DNA of 64,000 nt from Methylomicrobium lacus LW14 (GCF_000527095.1 NZ_AZUN01000001.1:3361501-3425500); one strand, 5' to 3'. Positions 18,212-27,279 are shown, numbered from the stretch's first letter. Made by a program: numbers and translations. The notes: a model not told the origin generated them from the sequence alone.

Positions 18212-19381
18212 ATGAATATTCACGAATATCAGGCTAAACAGCTGTTTCGCAGCTACGGCATCCCGGCACCCGACGGCAAGCCGGCGGCGTCTCCGCAAGA
18301 AGCCGAGCGCGCGGCCAGGGAGCTCGGCGGCGAGGGCTGGGTCGTCAAGGCTCAGGTGCATGCGGGCGGACGCGGCAAGGCGGGCGGCGTCAAACTGACA
18401 AAAACGATCGAGGAGGTCGCAGGCCTGAGCCGCGCGCTGCTCGGAAAGCGCCTGGTGACGCAGCAGACCGACAGCCTCGGCTTGCCGGTGCACAAATTGC
18501 TGATCGAAAAAAACTACCCGATCAAACGCGAGCTGTATCTGAGCCTGCTCGTTGACCGGGGCAGCGAACGGATGGTGTTTATCGCCTCCGCGGCGGGCGG
18601 CATGGACATCGAAACGGTCGCGCACGAAGCCCCCGAGAAGATCATCTCTATCCTGATCCATCCGGCCGCCGGCCTGCAAGCCAATCAATGCCGGCAAATC
18701 GCCTATGCGTTGGGCTTGAAGGGGCAGCAAATCAAGGCGCTGACCGTTATCATGCAGGGCATGTACAACCTGTTTCTGGACAAGGATGCCAGCCAGATCG
18801 AAATCAATCCGTTGATCGAAACCGAAGACGGCGAACTGCTCGCGCTGGATGCGAAGATCAACTTCGACGACAACGCGGTCGCCGCGCATCCGGACATCTT
18901 GGCGCTCCGGGACGCCGAGCAGGAGGACGCGAAGGAAAACAAGGCCCAGCAATACGGGCTGAACTATATCACCCTCGACGGCACGATCGGCTGCATGGTC
19001 AACGGCGCCGGCCTCGCGATGGCGACGATGGATCTGGTCAAGCTGAAGGGCGGGACGCCGGCCAATTTTCTTGACGTCGGCGGCGGCACCAATGTCGAAA
19101 AGGTCTGCGAGGCGTTCAAGCTGATTCTTTCCGACCGCAACGTGAAGGCGGTGCTGGTCAATATCTTCGGCGGCATCGTGCAGTGCGACATCATCGCGAG
19201 CGGCATCCTGGCCGCGATCAAGCAGGTGCATGTCGCGGTGCCGGTCGTGGTGCGACTCGAAGGCACCAATGCCGAACAGGGCCGCGCATTGTTGAACAAT
19301 ACCGGACTCAATTTATATGCCGCCGACGATTTGACGCACGCGGCGGAACAGGTCGTAGCGCTGGCGGAGGCCGCAGCATGA
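18212..19381 (+). CDS. sucC: Succinate-CoA ligase beta subunit
   Basis: A 389-residue beta subunit of succinyl-CoA synthetase, a TCA-cycle enzyme in the cytoplasm. The ATP-grasp domain begins MNIHEYQAKQLFRSYGIPAP and includes VKAQVHAGGRGKAGGVK and the Mg-binding QIEINPLIETEDG. The C-terminal ligase domain holds NFLDVGGG and LVNIFGGIVQCDIIA. It aligns along its full length with E. coli SucC. Malate-CoA ligase (MtkA) is a close paralogue in C1 metabolism, but no serine-cycle gene is adjacent. The stop overlaps the sucD start by 4 bp (ATGA). Confidence 0.92.
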   Translation: MNIHEYQAKQLFRSYGIPAPDGKPAASPQEAERAARELGGEGWVVKAQVHAGGRGKAGGVKLTKTIEEVAGLSRALLGKRLVTQQTDSLGLPVHKLLIEKNYPIKRELYLSLLVDRGSERMVFIASAAGGMDIETVAHEAPEKIISILIHPAAGLQANQCRQIAYALGLKGQQIKALTVIMQGMYNLFLDKDASQIEINPLIETEDGELLALDAKINFDDNAVAAHPDILALRDAEQEDAKENKAQQYGLNYITLDGTIGCMVNGAGLAMATMDLVKLKGGTPANFLDVGGGTNVEKVCEAFKLILSDRNVKAVLVNIFGGIVQCDIIASGILAAIKQVHVAVPVVVRLEGTNAEQGRALLNNTGLNLYAADDLTHAAEQVVALAEAAA

Positions 19382-20253
19382 GCATCTTGATCGACAAAAA
19401 TACCAAAGTGATTTGCCAGGGTTTTACCGGTAAACAGGGCACTTTCCATTCGCAGCAGGCGCTCGAATACGGCACTCAGCTGGTCGGCGGCGTGACGCCG
19501 GAGCGCGGCGGCGATGAGCATCTGGGTCTGCCGGTGTTCAATACGGTACACGAGGCCGTCAACGCGACCGGCGCCGATGCGAGCGTGATCTATGTGCCGC
19601 CGTTCTACGCGGCCGACGCGATTCTCGAAGCGGTCGATGCCGGCATCAAACTGATCGTCTGCATCACCGAGGGCATCCCGACCCTGCACATGCTGCGCGT
19701 GAAGGCCGCGATGGCCGGCACCGGCGCGCTGCTGGTCGGCCCGAACTGCCCCGGCGTGATCACGCCGGGGCAATGCAAGATCGGCATCATGCCCGGTAAG
19801 ATTCATATGCCGGGCTCGATCGGCATCGTCTCGCGCTCCGGCACGCTGACCTATGAATCGGTGCACCAGACGACGCATCAGGGCCTCGGCCAAAGCACCT
19901 GCGTCGGCATCGGCGGCGATCCGATCCACGGCATGAACTTCGTCGACGTGTTGAGCCGTTTCCAGGAGGACGAGCAGACCCAAGGCATCGTGATGGTCGG
20001 TGAAATCGGCGGCGGCGAGGAAGAAGATGCGGCCGACTATATCAAGGCGCACGTGACCAAACCGGTGGTCGCCTACATCGCCGGCCAAACCGCGCCTCCC
20101 GGCAAACGCATGGGCCATGCCGGCGCGATCGTGACCGGCGGCAAGGGCACCGCGGAAGGCAAGATTGCGGCGTTGAAAGCGGCGGGTGTCGAGGTGGTCA
20201 GTTCGCCGACCGACATCGGCGCGGCGATCAAGGCCTGTTTGTCCAGTCAGTGA
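19378..20253 (+). CDS. sucD: Succinate-CoA ligase alpha subunit
   Basis: A 291-residue alpha subunit with an N-terminal CoA-binding Rossmann domain (MSILIDKNTKVICQGFTGKQG) and the phosphohistidine site GKRMGHAGAIV near residue 246. Together with SucC it interconverts succinyl-CoA and succinate with substrate-level phosphorylation. Length and motifs are normal. A four-base overlap with sucC implies coupled translation. Confidence 0.93.
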   Translation: MSILIDKNTKVICQGFTGKQGTFHSQQALEYGTQLVGGVTPERGGDEHLGLPVFNTVHEAVNATGADASVIYVPPFYAADAILEAVDAGIKLIVCITEGIPTLHMLRVKAAMAGTGALLVGPNCPGVITPGQCKIGIMPGKIHMPGSIGIVSRSGTLTYESVHQTTHQGLGQSTCVGIGGDPIHGMNFVDVLSRFQEDEQTQGIVMVGEIGGGEEEDAADYIKAHVTKPVVAYIAGQTAPPGKRMGHAGAIVTGGKGTAEGKIAALKAAGVEVVSSPTDIGAAIKACLSSQ

Positions 20254-20356
20254 TCGGATTGCCTTTTTTAACGATACTGCTTTTGCTGCATGCAGCCGTC
20301 ATTGCGCCATACCGGCGTGATGACGACTGTTGTCGTCCTACTTGAATAACCTCCGC

Positions 20357-21973
20357 ATGACTCTGAAGATAGCCCTCGCCCAAACCAATTTCCTGGTCGG
20401 CGACATCGCCGCCAACGTGCAAAACATCATCCAGAACGCCCGGCAGGCGCAGCAACTCGGCGCGGATCTGGTCGTGTTTCCCGAGTTGACCGTGACCGGT
20501 TATCCGGCCGAGGATTTGCTGCTGCGGCAAGATTTCATCATCGCGGCGAATGATGCGCTTGATCAATTGGCAACGCTGTTGCCCGAGGCCATTGCGGTGG
20601 TGATCGGTTTCCCGGAACGGGACGGCGGCAGGCTTTACAACAGCGCGGCCGTGCTCCACCAGGGCAAGGTGTTGGCCGTTTACCGGAAGCGCGCGCTGCC
20701 GAATTACGGCGTCTTCGACGAGCAGCGTTATTTTACCGCCGGCGATAAGCCCTGCGTGTTCCCGTTCAAAAGCGCGATGATCGGCCTGACCATTTGCGAG
20801 GATGTCTGGCATCCCGGCATCATCGATGCGAACAAGCGCGAAGGCGCCAATTTGCTGTTGACCCTGAATGCCTCGCCGTTCAACGCGGGCAAGAGCCAGC
20901 AGCGCGAGGCGGTGATCTGCACTCAAGTCAAGGCCGCCGAAATTCCGCTGGTGTATGTGAATCAGATCGGCGGTCAGGATGAGTTGATCTTCGACGGCGC
21001 GTCCTTCGTGGTCGATGCGCGCGGCGAGGTCGTGTTCCGGGCCGAAGAGTTCAAGGAGCAGATCGGCGTGGTCGAGTTTGCGGACCTGAAGCCGATCAAA
21101 TCGTTTTGCGCGCCGCTCTACACGCCGGTCGCGAGCGAATATCAGGCGCTGGTGCTCGGGATTCGCGATTATGTGCGCAAGAACGGTTTCAAGGGCGCGC
21201 TGCTCGGCCTGTCCGGCGGCATCGACTCGGCGCTGGTGCTGGCGCTCGCGGTCGATGCGCTCGGCGCGGACAAGGTAGAGGCGGTGCTGATGCCGTCGCG
21301 TTATACGCAGGCGATGAGCATCGAGGATGCGGTCTGGGAGGCCGATGCGCTTGGCGTCAAACACCATACCATTCCGATCGATACGGCGGTCGCCGCATTC
21401 AGCGGCCTCTTGGCGGACATTTTCGCCGGCACGAAGCAGGACACGACCGAGGAAAACATCCAGGCGCGCTGCCGCGGCGTGATTCTGATGGCGATTTCGA
21501 ACAAGCAGGGCAAGCTGCTCCTGACGACCGGCAACAAGAGCGAGATGAGCGTCGGTTATGCGACCCTGTACGGCGACATGGCCGGCGGCTTCGCGCCGAT
21601 CAAGGACGTGCCGAAGCTCTTGGTTTACCGCTTGACGCGCTACCGGAACGGGCTGTCATTCGTGATTCCGGAACGGGTCCTGACCCGGCCGCCTTCGGCC
21701 GAACTGGCGCCCGATCAGGTCGATCAGGATTCCTTGCCGCCCTATGAGGTGCTCGATCCGATTCTCGAACGCTATGTCGAACTGGATCAATCGGCCGAAG
21801 AAATCATCGCGGCAGGATACCGGCGCGAGGATGTCGCGAGGGCGATCGGCCTGGTCGACCGGAATGAATATAAGCGCCGCCAGTCGCCGCCCTGCATCAG
21901 GATCACCGAGCGGGCATTCGGCCGCGACCGGCGTTATCCGATTACCTCCGGCTATCGGGGAATGAAGGGGTAG
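20357..21973 (+). CDS. nadE: Glutamine-dependent NAD+ synthetase
   Basis: A 538-residue two-domain enzyme catalysing the last step of NAD synthesis. The N-terminal nitrilase-type glutaminase domain shows its triad in VVFPELTVTGYP (Glu), YRKRALPNYGVF (Lys) and GLTICEDVWHP (Cys). The C-terminal synthetase has the PP-loop LLGLSGGIDSALVL and LTTGNKSEMSVGYATLYGDMAGGFAPIKDV. I start it at the ATG at 20357 (MTLKIALAQTNFLVG); a frame open to 20330 adds nine unlikely residues. Length matches other glutamine-dependent NadE proteins. Confidence 0.93.
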   Translation: MTLKIALAQTNFLVGDIAANVQNIIQNARQAQQLGADLVVFPELTVTGYPAEDLLLRQDFIIAANDALDQLATLLPEAIAVVIGFPERDGGRLYNSAAVLHQGKVLAVYRKRALPNYGVFDEQRYFTAGDKPCVFPFKSAMIGLTICEDVWHPGIIDANKREGANLLLTLNASPFNAGKSQQREAVICTQVKAAEIPLVYVNQIGGQDELIFDGASFVVDARGEVVFRAEEFKEQIGVVEFADLKPIKSFCAPLYTPVASEYQALVLGIRDYVRKNGFKGALLGLSGGIDSALVLALAVDALGADKVEAVLMPSRYTQAMSIEDAVWEADALGVKHHTIPIDTAVAAFSGLLADIFAGTKQDTTEENIQARCRGVILMAISNKQGKLLLTTGNKSEMSVGYATLYGDMAGGFAPIKDVPKLLVYRLTRYRNGLSFVIPERVLTRPPSAELAPDQVDQDSLPPYEVLDPILERYVELDQSAEEIIAAGYRREDVARAIGLVDRNEYKRRQSPPCIRITERAFGRDRRYPITSGYRGMKG

Positions 21974-22031
21974 GGGGAGGCGCAAGCCAAAATAGGCCGA
22001 ATTCTAATGCGCTAAACCCTATCATGATGAC

Positions 22032-23363
22032 ATGCAAATAGACCCAGCCGCCAAAGAGCACAATAGCCGGCAAGCCGTACTCGATATCTTGCTGAAGCAC
22101 AAGCTGATCGCAGATTTGGTGCATAAGCAGGACATGCCTCACCATGAGCTGGTGGAAACGCTGGTCCGTAAAGAGAACATGGCGCAGTTGCGGCAGATAC
22201 TCGATCATATGGCTACGGAGGAAATTGCCGATATTCTGGAAGCCTTGCCGCCGGAAGATCAGCGGCTGATCTGGGAGCAACTGGATGATGAACACAAGCA
22301 AGCCATTCTGCTGGATGCCCCGGCTTCTGTTCTGCCACTCCTCGGAAAACAGGATTACAAGACTGAAAAACCGAGGATCAAGGCTTTCGATTTACAAGAC
22401 GGCCGCCTGCACGAGATTTCGATCAAGACACCCCAAGACTTGCTTCAGACTAAACCGATTTGGATCGATTTGGTGGCGCCGACGTTTGAGGACCGGCTCT
22501 GGATTGGCGATATTTTTGGGATAGAATTTCCCGATCCGGATAAATTGAGCGATCTGGAATCCAGCGCCCGCTTCTATGTCGAAGAAAACGGTGAAATTCA
22601 CCTGCATTCGGATTTCCTGCTGGACAAGGATGACGTGTCGCACAACGTGGTCGTGGCTTTCATCCTGTACCGGGATATTTTGTTCTCGATTCGCAAGAAG
22701 GAACTGCCGGTCTTCCGGCTCCAGCGTATGCGCGCGCTGAGCCAGCCCAACTATGTTTCGGACTCCAGGGAGATGCTGCTCGATCTCTACGCCGTCAATG
22801 CCGAGTATTCGGCCGGCGCCCTGGAAGATGTCTATCTGGCGCTGGAAGTTGTCGGCAATCAGGTGCTGAGCAAACAAATGAGCGATGAGGAGGCCGCCAA
22901 AATCTTGAATGACATCGCCAATGAAGAGGATCTGAACGGGCGGATTCGCAGGAACGTGATGGATACGCGGCGTGCGGTTTCGTTCCTGATGCGCAGCAAG
23001 TTGCTCGCCAAAGACCAACTGGAGTACTCCCAGCAGATTCTGCGCGACATCGAATCGCTGGACGGCCACACGGCTTTTCTTTTCGACAAGATCAACTTCC
23101 TGATGGATGCGGCCGTCGGCTTCATCAACATCAACCAGAACAAGGTCATCAAGCGCTTGACCGTCGTCAGTGTGATTTTTATGCCGCTGAATATCTTGGC
23201 CAGCATCGGCGGCATGTCGGAATTCACGATGATGACGCAAGGGATTCCCTGGCCACTCTCTTACAGTATTTTTACCCTTGGCCTGGTCGTGGTCGGCTGG
23301 CTGACTTTCGTCATTTTGCGCTTACTTGAAAAGCGCAGGAACGGTAAATCAGGAAAGCGTTAG
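22032..23363 (+). CDS. CorA-type Mg2+ transporter with MgtE_N-like N-terminal region
   Basis: A 443-residue protein. Residues about 38-98 (LVETLVRKENMAQLRQILDHMATEEIADILEALPPEDQRLIWEQL) look like the superhelical MgtE_N domain normally found in MgtE channels. The rest is CorA-like: an acidic cytoplasmic funnel, a long stalk helix (DRIDGHTAFLFD-type text) and two C-terminal helices. The CorA pore signature GMN is altered; at about 391-398 the sequence reads SIGGMSEF between the two helices. Such GMN-lacking CorA relatives exist, and some act as exporters or on other metals. The gene converges on an accessory island and, beyond it, on a true mgtE gene. Confidence 0.85.
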   Translation: MQIDPAAKEHNSRQAVLDILLKHKLIADLVHKQDMPHHELVETLVRKENMAQLRQILDHMATEEIADILEALPPEDQRLIWEQLDDEHKQAILLDAPASVLPLLGKQDYKTEKPRIKAFDLQDGRLHEISIKTPQDLLQTKPIWIDLVAPTFEDRLWIGDIFGIEFPDPDKLSDLESSARFYVEENGEIHLHSDFLLDKDDVSHNVVVAFILYRDILFSIRKKELPVFRLQRMRALSQPNYVSDSREMLLDLYAVNAEYSAGALEDVYLALEVVGNQVLSKQMSDEEAAKILNDIANEEDLNGRIRRNVMDTRRAVSFLMRSKLLAKDQLEYSQQILRDIESLDGHTAFLFDKINFLMDAAVGFININQNKVIKRLTVVSVIFMPLNILASIGGMSEFTMMTQGIPWPLSYSIFTLGLVVVGWLTFVILRLLEKRRNGKSGKR

Positions 23364-23364
23364 G

Positions 23365-23429
23365 GCTCCCTCTGTCAGAATAGTTGTCATCCTATTACAA
23401 TTGGATTCTAAAAGAGGCTGAGAGGGAGC
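23365..23429. repeat. Imperfect inverted repeat at the island edge
   Basis: GCTCCCTCTGTCAG (23365-23378) faces CTGAGAGGGAGC (23418-23429), differing by a two-base gap, over about 40 bp of AT-rich spacer, directly after the corA-like stop. It could be a terminator-like hairpin or the end of a lost mobile element. Confidence 0.4.
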
Positions 23430-23436
23430 GAAACGG

Positions 23437-23667
23437 ATGATTGGGATTATGATTGAGGGGTTTCGGCTAGCGCCTCTACCCATCCTACTCGCTGCACTAA
23501 TCGCGAATGCAGCGGCAACCATAGGCGGGCTCCAATTCCCGGATACTGCAAATTATCGCCTGCTGGATACTGAAAACGACGGTATCTATGAGGCCCTTGC
23601 TGTCGATGTCGATGTTGAGGTTACCCAAGGGGCAGGGCAATCGCGCTATCTCGCTTTTGACAGGTAA
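23437..23667 (+). CDS. Small secreted protein, possibly truncated
   Basis: A 76-residue frame with a good upstream GGGAG site and an apparent signal peptide (LPILLAALIANAAATIGG). The mature part reads FPDTANYRLLDTENDGIYEALAVDVDVEV, which resembles the first strands of a beta-domain with an Asp/Asn-rich turn, and it stops soon after. It ends 37 bp before a transposase fragment. I suspect a gene cut short by the mobile element, but a genuine short secreted protein is possible. Confidence 0.35.
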   Translation: MIGIMIEGFRLAPLPILLAALIANAAATIGGLQFPDTANYRLLDTENDGIYEALAVDVDVEVTQGAGQSRYLAFDR

Positions 23668-23704
23668 AGGAGCATACAATTAACGATTTGCAGAGAGAAC
23701 AAGG

Positions 23705-23965
23705 ATGTTGCCCAATCCGATGCCGTATTTTCAAGACCTCAAAGACCCACGCCGGGAAACGAAAAACAAGCTGCACAAGCTGAGCGATATTTTAATGATT
23801 GTCTTATGTGCCGTGCTGAGCGGCATAGAAGACTGGGTAGGCATGGAAGAGTTTGCCGAGGAGAAAGAGGCCTGGCTGCGCGGATTTCTGGAGTTGCCAA
23901 ACGGTATCCCATCCCACGACACCTTAAGCGACGTATTGGGCAGGATCGATCCTGATATGTATTGA
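23705..23965 (+). pseudogene. ISAs1-family transposase, N-terminal fragment
   Basis: The 86 residues match the N-terminal helper domain of ISAs1-family DDE transposases (PYFQDLKDPRRETKNKLHKLSDILMIVLCAVLSGIEDWVGMEEFAEEKEAWLR...GIPSHDTLSDVLGRIDP). Full-length transposases run to about 370 residues; everything carrying the catalytic DDE core is missing after 23965. No inverted repeats flanking it are clear. Confidence 0.85.
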
Positions 23966-24200
23966 CCTGTCAATATCTCTAAAAACAATTTTTTAAACGC
24001 ATCATCCAGTGTGTGGGTAGCAGAACGGGCGGTTTGCCGACGGTTGATCAGTCTGATATGCGCGGGTTGGTTACCGCATGACAACCGATTCGTCGGGGAG
24101 CGGCCTCGCTCTAAGTTCGAGGGTCATCCCGTTACCGGGCGCCTCCTAGGATTACCGAGGATTCTCCCACCGTTGCCCCTTCTGCTACCGACACACTGCA

Positions 24201-24413
24201 TCATTGCGAGTACTCCGCGCTGGCCGTTGCCGGCGATACCGTTTGCCCAATCGCCCAGATAAACCCTGCCAGCTCACGGGCGATGGCGGTACAGGCCTGC
24301 ACCTTCAACTTACCCCTCGCCTCCAACAGTCGGTAACGTCCACACAAGCGGGTTTGCGCTTTCCAGGCGATGTCTTGCACCGCGTCCAAGGCTTTTTCGG
24401 CCCGGCGCTGCAA
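24201..24413 (-). pseudogene. IS110-type transposase, C-terminal fragment
   Basis: A 70-residue frame on the minus strand reads AWKAQTRLCGRYRLLEARGKLKVQACTAIARELAGFIWAIGQ, typical of the C terminus of IS110-family transposases. The catalytic DEDD and Ser-containing regions are absent. About 190 bp of its presumed 3' flank (24010-24200) remain without coding potential. It abuts the broken restriction gene at 24413-24455, so this insertion may have removed that gene's 5' end. Confidence 0.6.
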
Positions 24414-24454
24414 GACCGCCGTCTTGCGGGCCGGGAAGCGATAACACCTACCTG

Positions 24455-24844
24455 GTGCAATGCAAGCACTGGAAAGCCTACAAAGTCGGCGTCAATGTTG
24501 TGCGCGAACTTCTGGGCGTGATGGCCACGCGGGGCGCGGCCGGCGGCTATCTCGTCACCTCCGGCGTCTTCACGGACGAAGCGCGGCGCTTCACGGAGGC
24601 TAGCAATATCGCCTTGATCGATGGGCAAAAATTAGCCAATTTGATGAACGAAACCCGCGCGGCGCAGCCAACGCTGCTGATGAACCGCCCGACGACGGTC
24701 CCACAGCCGCAGACTTCATCCTCATGCCCCAAATGCGGATCCATGATGGTGCTCCGCCATGCCACGAAAGGAGCGCATGCCGGCAGCGCCTTCTGGGGCT
24801 GTACGCGTTTTCCCGGTTGCCGGGGTATTCTCCCTCGCTCTTAA
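24455..24844 (+). pseudogene. Mrr-like restriction endonuclease with zinc ribbon, 5'-truncated
   Basis: The frame starts in the middle of the PD-(D/E)XK core: YLVQCKHWKAYKVGVNVVRELLGVMATRGAAGGYLVTSG contains the QxK motif of Mrr-type endonucleases. The C terminus is a topoisomerase-type zinc ribbon with four cysteines (CPKCGSMMVLRHAT...FWGCTRFPGCRGI). The N-terminal half, including the catalytic Asp, is gone. Codons in frame immediately upstream still read like protein but have no start, so I treat the GTG at 24455 as an artefact of truncation. Confidence 0.75.
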
Positions 24845-25366
24845 AAAAACTCTTCGCGCAAACGAACGCCCGCAAAGGACCTGGACCGTCAAGGGCAGCG
24901 GCCTTGTACAGGATTGAAAATTAAGGCTTTTGATGGCCACGCGGGTGGGGCGGTGGTGTATCGCCGAACAGCTCACGATGTATCTGGGAAGCACGACGAA
25001 GCGCTTCGGATGGCTCTGGCGGGTTGAGAAGCGTTTCGACGAAGAAGCGTTGAGATCCTCCGCCGAAAGCGCAATGGTCTCGGTCTTTTTAAGGGCCGAC
25101 TGCATCTTCTCCTCCACATAAGGCGCCACATTTTCATAGGCGACGTTCGCTTCTTGCGCGAGACTGCTGATCAGCGCTGTCTTTTGCTGCGTGACCGCCT
25201 GCAGACCGGCCAAGGTTCTTTGCAGATACATAAAATGATGCGCCACGTCCTGATAGCCGACCTGGGAGGCTTCTTCAAACGCCAGTTCATCCAGATGGGC
25301 TTGCAGCACATCCAAGGCTTTTCGGAGTTCATCCAAAGCCATTGTCACACCGACGACTTCCATCAT
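24722..25366 (-). pseudogene. Coiled-coil protein remnant, family unknown
   Basis: Only the first 105-110 residues (down to about 25040) look like protein: LRKALDVLQAHLDELAFEEASQVGYQDVAHHF...LKKTETIALSAEDLNASSS is helical. After that the frame runs antisense to the Mrr fragment and has unlikely composition. Upstream of the ATG the frame also stays open and protein-like (FSRRKHLSQIIDPNDPQKIL, about 25460-25400) with no start codon, until a stop inside the GNAT gene. So both ends appear lost, and this looks like the middle of an older gene overwritten by its neighbours. Confidence 0.4.
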
Positions 25367-25472
25367 AACCGCATCATCCAGCGCTTCGATGGCGGCCGCT
25401 TTGGCGTTAACAAGCGAAAGTATTTTTTGCGGGTCGTTTGGATCTATTATTTGAGATAAGTGCTTTCGTCGG

Positions 25473-25988
25473 CTAAAGTCCCATGGCTCTGCGGATGTCC
25501 TTAATCAAAAGGAACAGGTGATACGGGTCTGTTGCAGAAGGGAAGAAATTAAAATGCTCGTAAAAACTTTTAGCCTCGTCGTTCTTTGCATGAACCAATA
25601 AGGCCCGAATGCCGACAATATCGGCTGCCTGCGCGGTGCGCTGCATAGCGTCTCGCAAAAGGCCGGCGCCGACCCCTTTGCCTTGCCAGGCAAGATCTAC
25701 CGCGAAACGTCCTAATAACATCGTCGGAACGGGCTGACGGGAGAGCCCTTTGGTCAATCGCTCGGGGGCATCTTCATAGACGACGCTGCCGGCGAGGAGC
25801 GTGTAGTAGCCGATGATGACATTATCCGCTATGCCAACGTAAGTCTGCGCCCCGTCCGCGCGTTGACTCATCAGCGCATAACGCTGCAAATACAGGTTGA
25901 GATGTTCTTGCCCGCAATCGAAAGCCTCAACGTTATGGGTGCGTTGCAGCTTTTCGATGCGCGGATTAGTTTTCCGCGGCAGGGGCAT
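25473..25988 (-). CDS. GNAT acetyltransferase toxin (TacT/AtaT type)
   Basis: A 171-residue GNAT-fold acetyltransferase. The acetyl-CoA pyrophosphate loop reads WQGKGVGAGLL, preceded by LLGRFAVD, and the C-terminal NDEAKSFYEHFNFFPS is typical of the TacT/AtaT toxins that acetylate the amino group of charged tRNAs. It overlaps by 23 bp the end of the DUF1778 antitoxin gene upstream, the standard order for this module. The substrate tRNA cannot be inferred. Confidence 0.85.
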   Translation of the reverse strand: MPLPRKTNPRIEKLQRTHNVEAFDCGQEHLNLYLQRYALMSQRADGAQTYVGIADNVIIGYYTLLAGSVVYEDAPERLTKGLSRQPVPTMLLGRFAVDLAWQGKGVGAGLLRDAMQRTAQAADIVGIRALLVHAKNDEAKSFYEHFNFFPSATDPYHLFLLIKDIRRAMGL

Positions 25989-26256
25989 CGAAGAAACCGG
26001 GCTCCCTCATCAAGCGTTCAAGCCGCGGCAGGGCACGCGGCGGGGCGTCGAGCGCCGCCTGAAAAGCTTCCCATTGTTCGGCATTCAGCCCAAAATGCCG
26101 GCGATCCGCCAAAACTTCATTGGCCGCGCTGAGCGCATTTTCCAGAATGAACTCGCTGACCGATTTATGCTTGAGCAAAGCGGCTGCTTGCAGTGCTTCT
26201 TTGACTTTCGGATCAATCCGGAGATCAATCCGGTTGCTGCGCTTGTTCGTTTTCAT
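25966..26256 (-). CDS. DUF1778 ribbon-helix-helix antitoxin
   Basis: A 96-residue antitoxin. The N-terminal ribbon-helix-helix (RSNRIDLRIDPKVKEALQAAALLKHKSVSEFILENAL) binds its own promoter, and the C-terminal tail, ending near LPRLERLMREPGFFDAPA, would wrap and inhibit the GNAT toxin. It leads the two-gene module and has a strong AGGAGG site before the ATG. Confidence 0.85.
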   Translation of the reverse strand: MKTNKRSNRIDLRIDPKVKEALQAAALLKHKSVSEFILENALSAANEVLADRRHFGLNAEQWEAFQAALDAPPRALPRLERLMREPGFFDAPAAEN

Positions 26257-26480
26257 ATCGGTTACCTCCTCTTTGCTAATCTAGCACAAGCGTACACACA
26301 TTACCAGTACATCATCAGCATCTCAAAAACACGATTTTTAGAACAATCTGCGCTCTCTCAAAAACAAGAATCTTTGGATAATCATCTGCCTCCACAAAAT
26401 TGCATGCGGTGAAGCTACTCAACGTGGCACGATCGACGCTTTACTTAAGTTTGCAGGAGTGATGCGGATTGGATCAATCA

Positions 26481-26996
26481 TCAAACATCAAACAAAGAAA
26501 AAGCCTTGGCAAATTGCGCAAGAGGCACAAACAGGGTGCGCTCTTGCGCATTCAAATCCAAAAAGCCGTGATGACGATAGAAAGCGATAGCGGCGTCATC
26601 TTTAGCGTCCACGCCTACGGCGTAGGCGGCAATATCGGCGCGTATAGAACGATAAATGGCATTGATAACCAAGGTGCTTCCCAGCCCTTGCCCCTGAAAC
26701 TTTATATCGATCGCAAGCCTTCCGATCCTGACCGCCGGTACAGAAGGATAGCGGGGTAAATTCTTTTTGAAACGATCCGGTAATTGCGTGACGGAAATTT
26801 GCGCGGCGGACAGCGTATAAAAGCCAGCTACTTGATTGGAAGCATTGCAAACCGCGACATAGCAAGCGGTTATCCGGCGGCGAATATCCTGAGAAACTTG
26901 CCGTTCAAAATAATGATCGAGCGGAGCGCTCCCGCATGAAAAACCGGAGCGGTCATGCTGACCGAGAGGCTCGATCGTGAATGGATGTTCACTCAA
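26481..26996 (-). CDS. Second GNAT acetyltransferase toxin
   Basis: A 171-residue GNAT protein of the same class as the previous one but clearly divergent in sequence. The CoA loop reads FQGQGLGSTLV after VRIGRLAIDIKF, and the tail reads DDAAIAFYRHHGFLDLN. The N terminus EPLGQHDRSGFSCGSAPLDHYF carries the F-x-C-G motif usual in these toxins. It overlaps its own DUF1778 partner by 8 bp. It is not a recent duplicate of the first module. Confidence 0.85.
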   Translation of the reverse strand: MSEHPFTIEPLGQHDRSGFSCGSAPLDHYFERQVSQDIRRRITACYVAVCNASNQVAGFYTLSAAQISVTQLPDRFKKNLPRYPSVPAVRIGRLAIDIKFQGQGLGSTLVINAIYRSIRADIAAYAVGVDAKDDAAIAFYRHHGFLDLNAQERTLFVPLAQFAKAFSLFDV

Positions 26997-27279
26997 AAGA
27001 ACCTACCAGTTTCTTATGGACATCCATCGCTCGTTCCATTGCCGGCGCTAAAGGTGCGGGATTTATCAGCGCTTCGGCGAAACGGATTTGATCTTCCTGA
27101 GATAAATTAATTACCTCGGTTTTTTCAATGGTTTGTATCGCGGCATCGCGGGCTGCCGATACGACAAAATCGGATAATGTTCGCCCCTGAAGTTCAGCGG
27201 CTCGCTTTATCAGGGCATGAATATCGGGCGTAATTCGTGCCTCCAGTCGAGCATTTTTGTTTGCGGTATCGTTTCTCAT
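26989..27279 (-). CDS. Second DUF1778 ribbon-helix-helix antitoxin
   Basis: A 96-residue antitoxin with an RHH domain (ARLEARITPDIHALIKRAAELQGRTLSDFVVSAARDAA) and the family tail LSQEDQIRFAEALINPAPLAPAMERAM. It pairs with the downstream GNAT gene. A 13-bp perfect dyad lies 26-38 bp upstream of its start and is a candidate operator. Confidence 0.85.
   Translation of the reverse strand: MRNDTANKNARLEARITPDIHALIKRAAELQGRTLSDFVVSAARDAAIQTIEKTEVINLSQEDQIRFAEALINPAPLAPAMERAMDVHKKLVGSFE

Noticed and set aside
18964..20118. 384-codon minus-strand frame over sucC/sucD
   Set aside because: Lies opposite two unmistakable enzymes and has the composition of an antisense shadow.
18212..20253. Malate-CoA ligase mtkAB in place of sucCD
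   Set aside because: Sequence aligns closely with SucC/SucD and no serine-cycle gene adjoins; not excluded but less likely.
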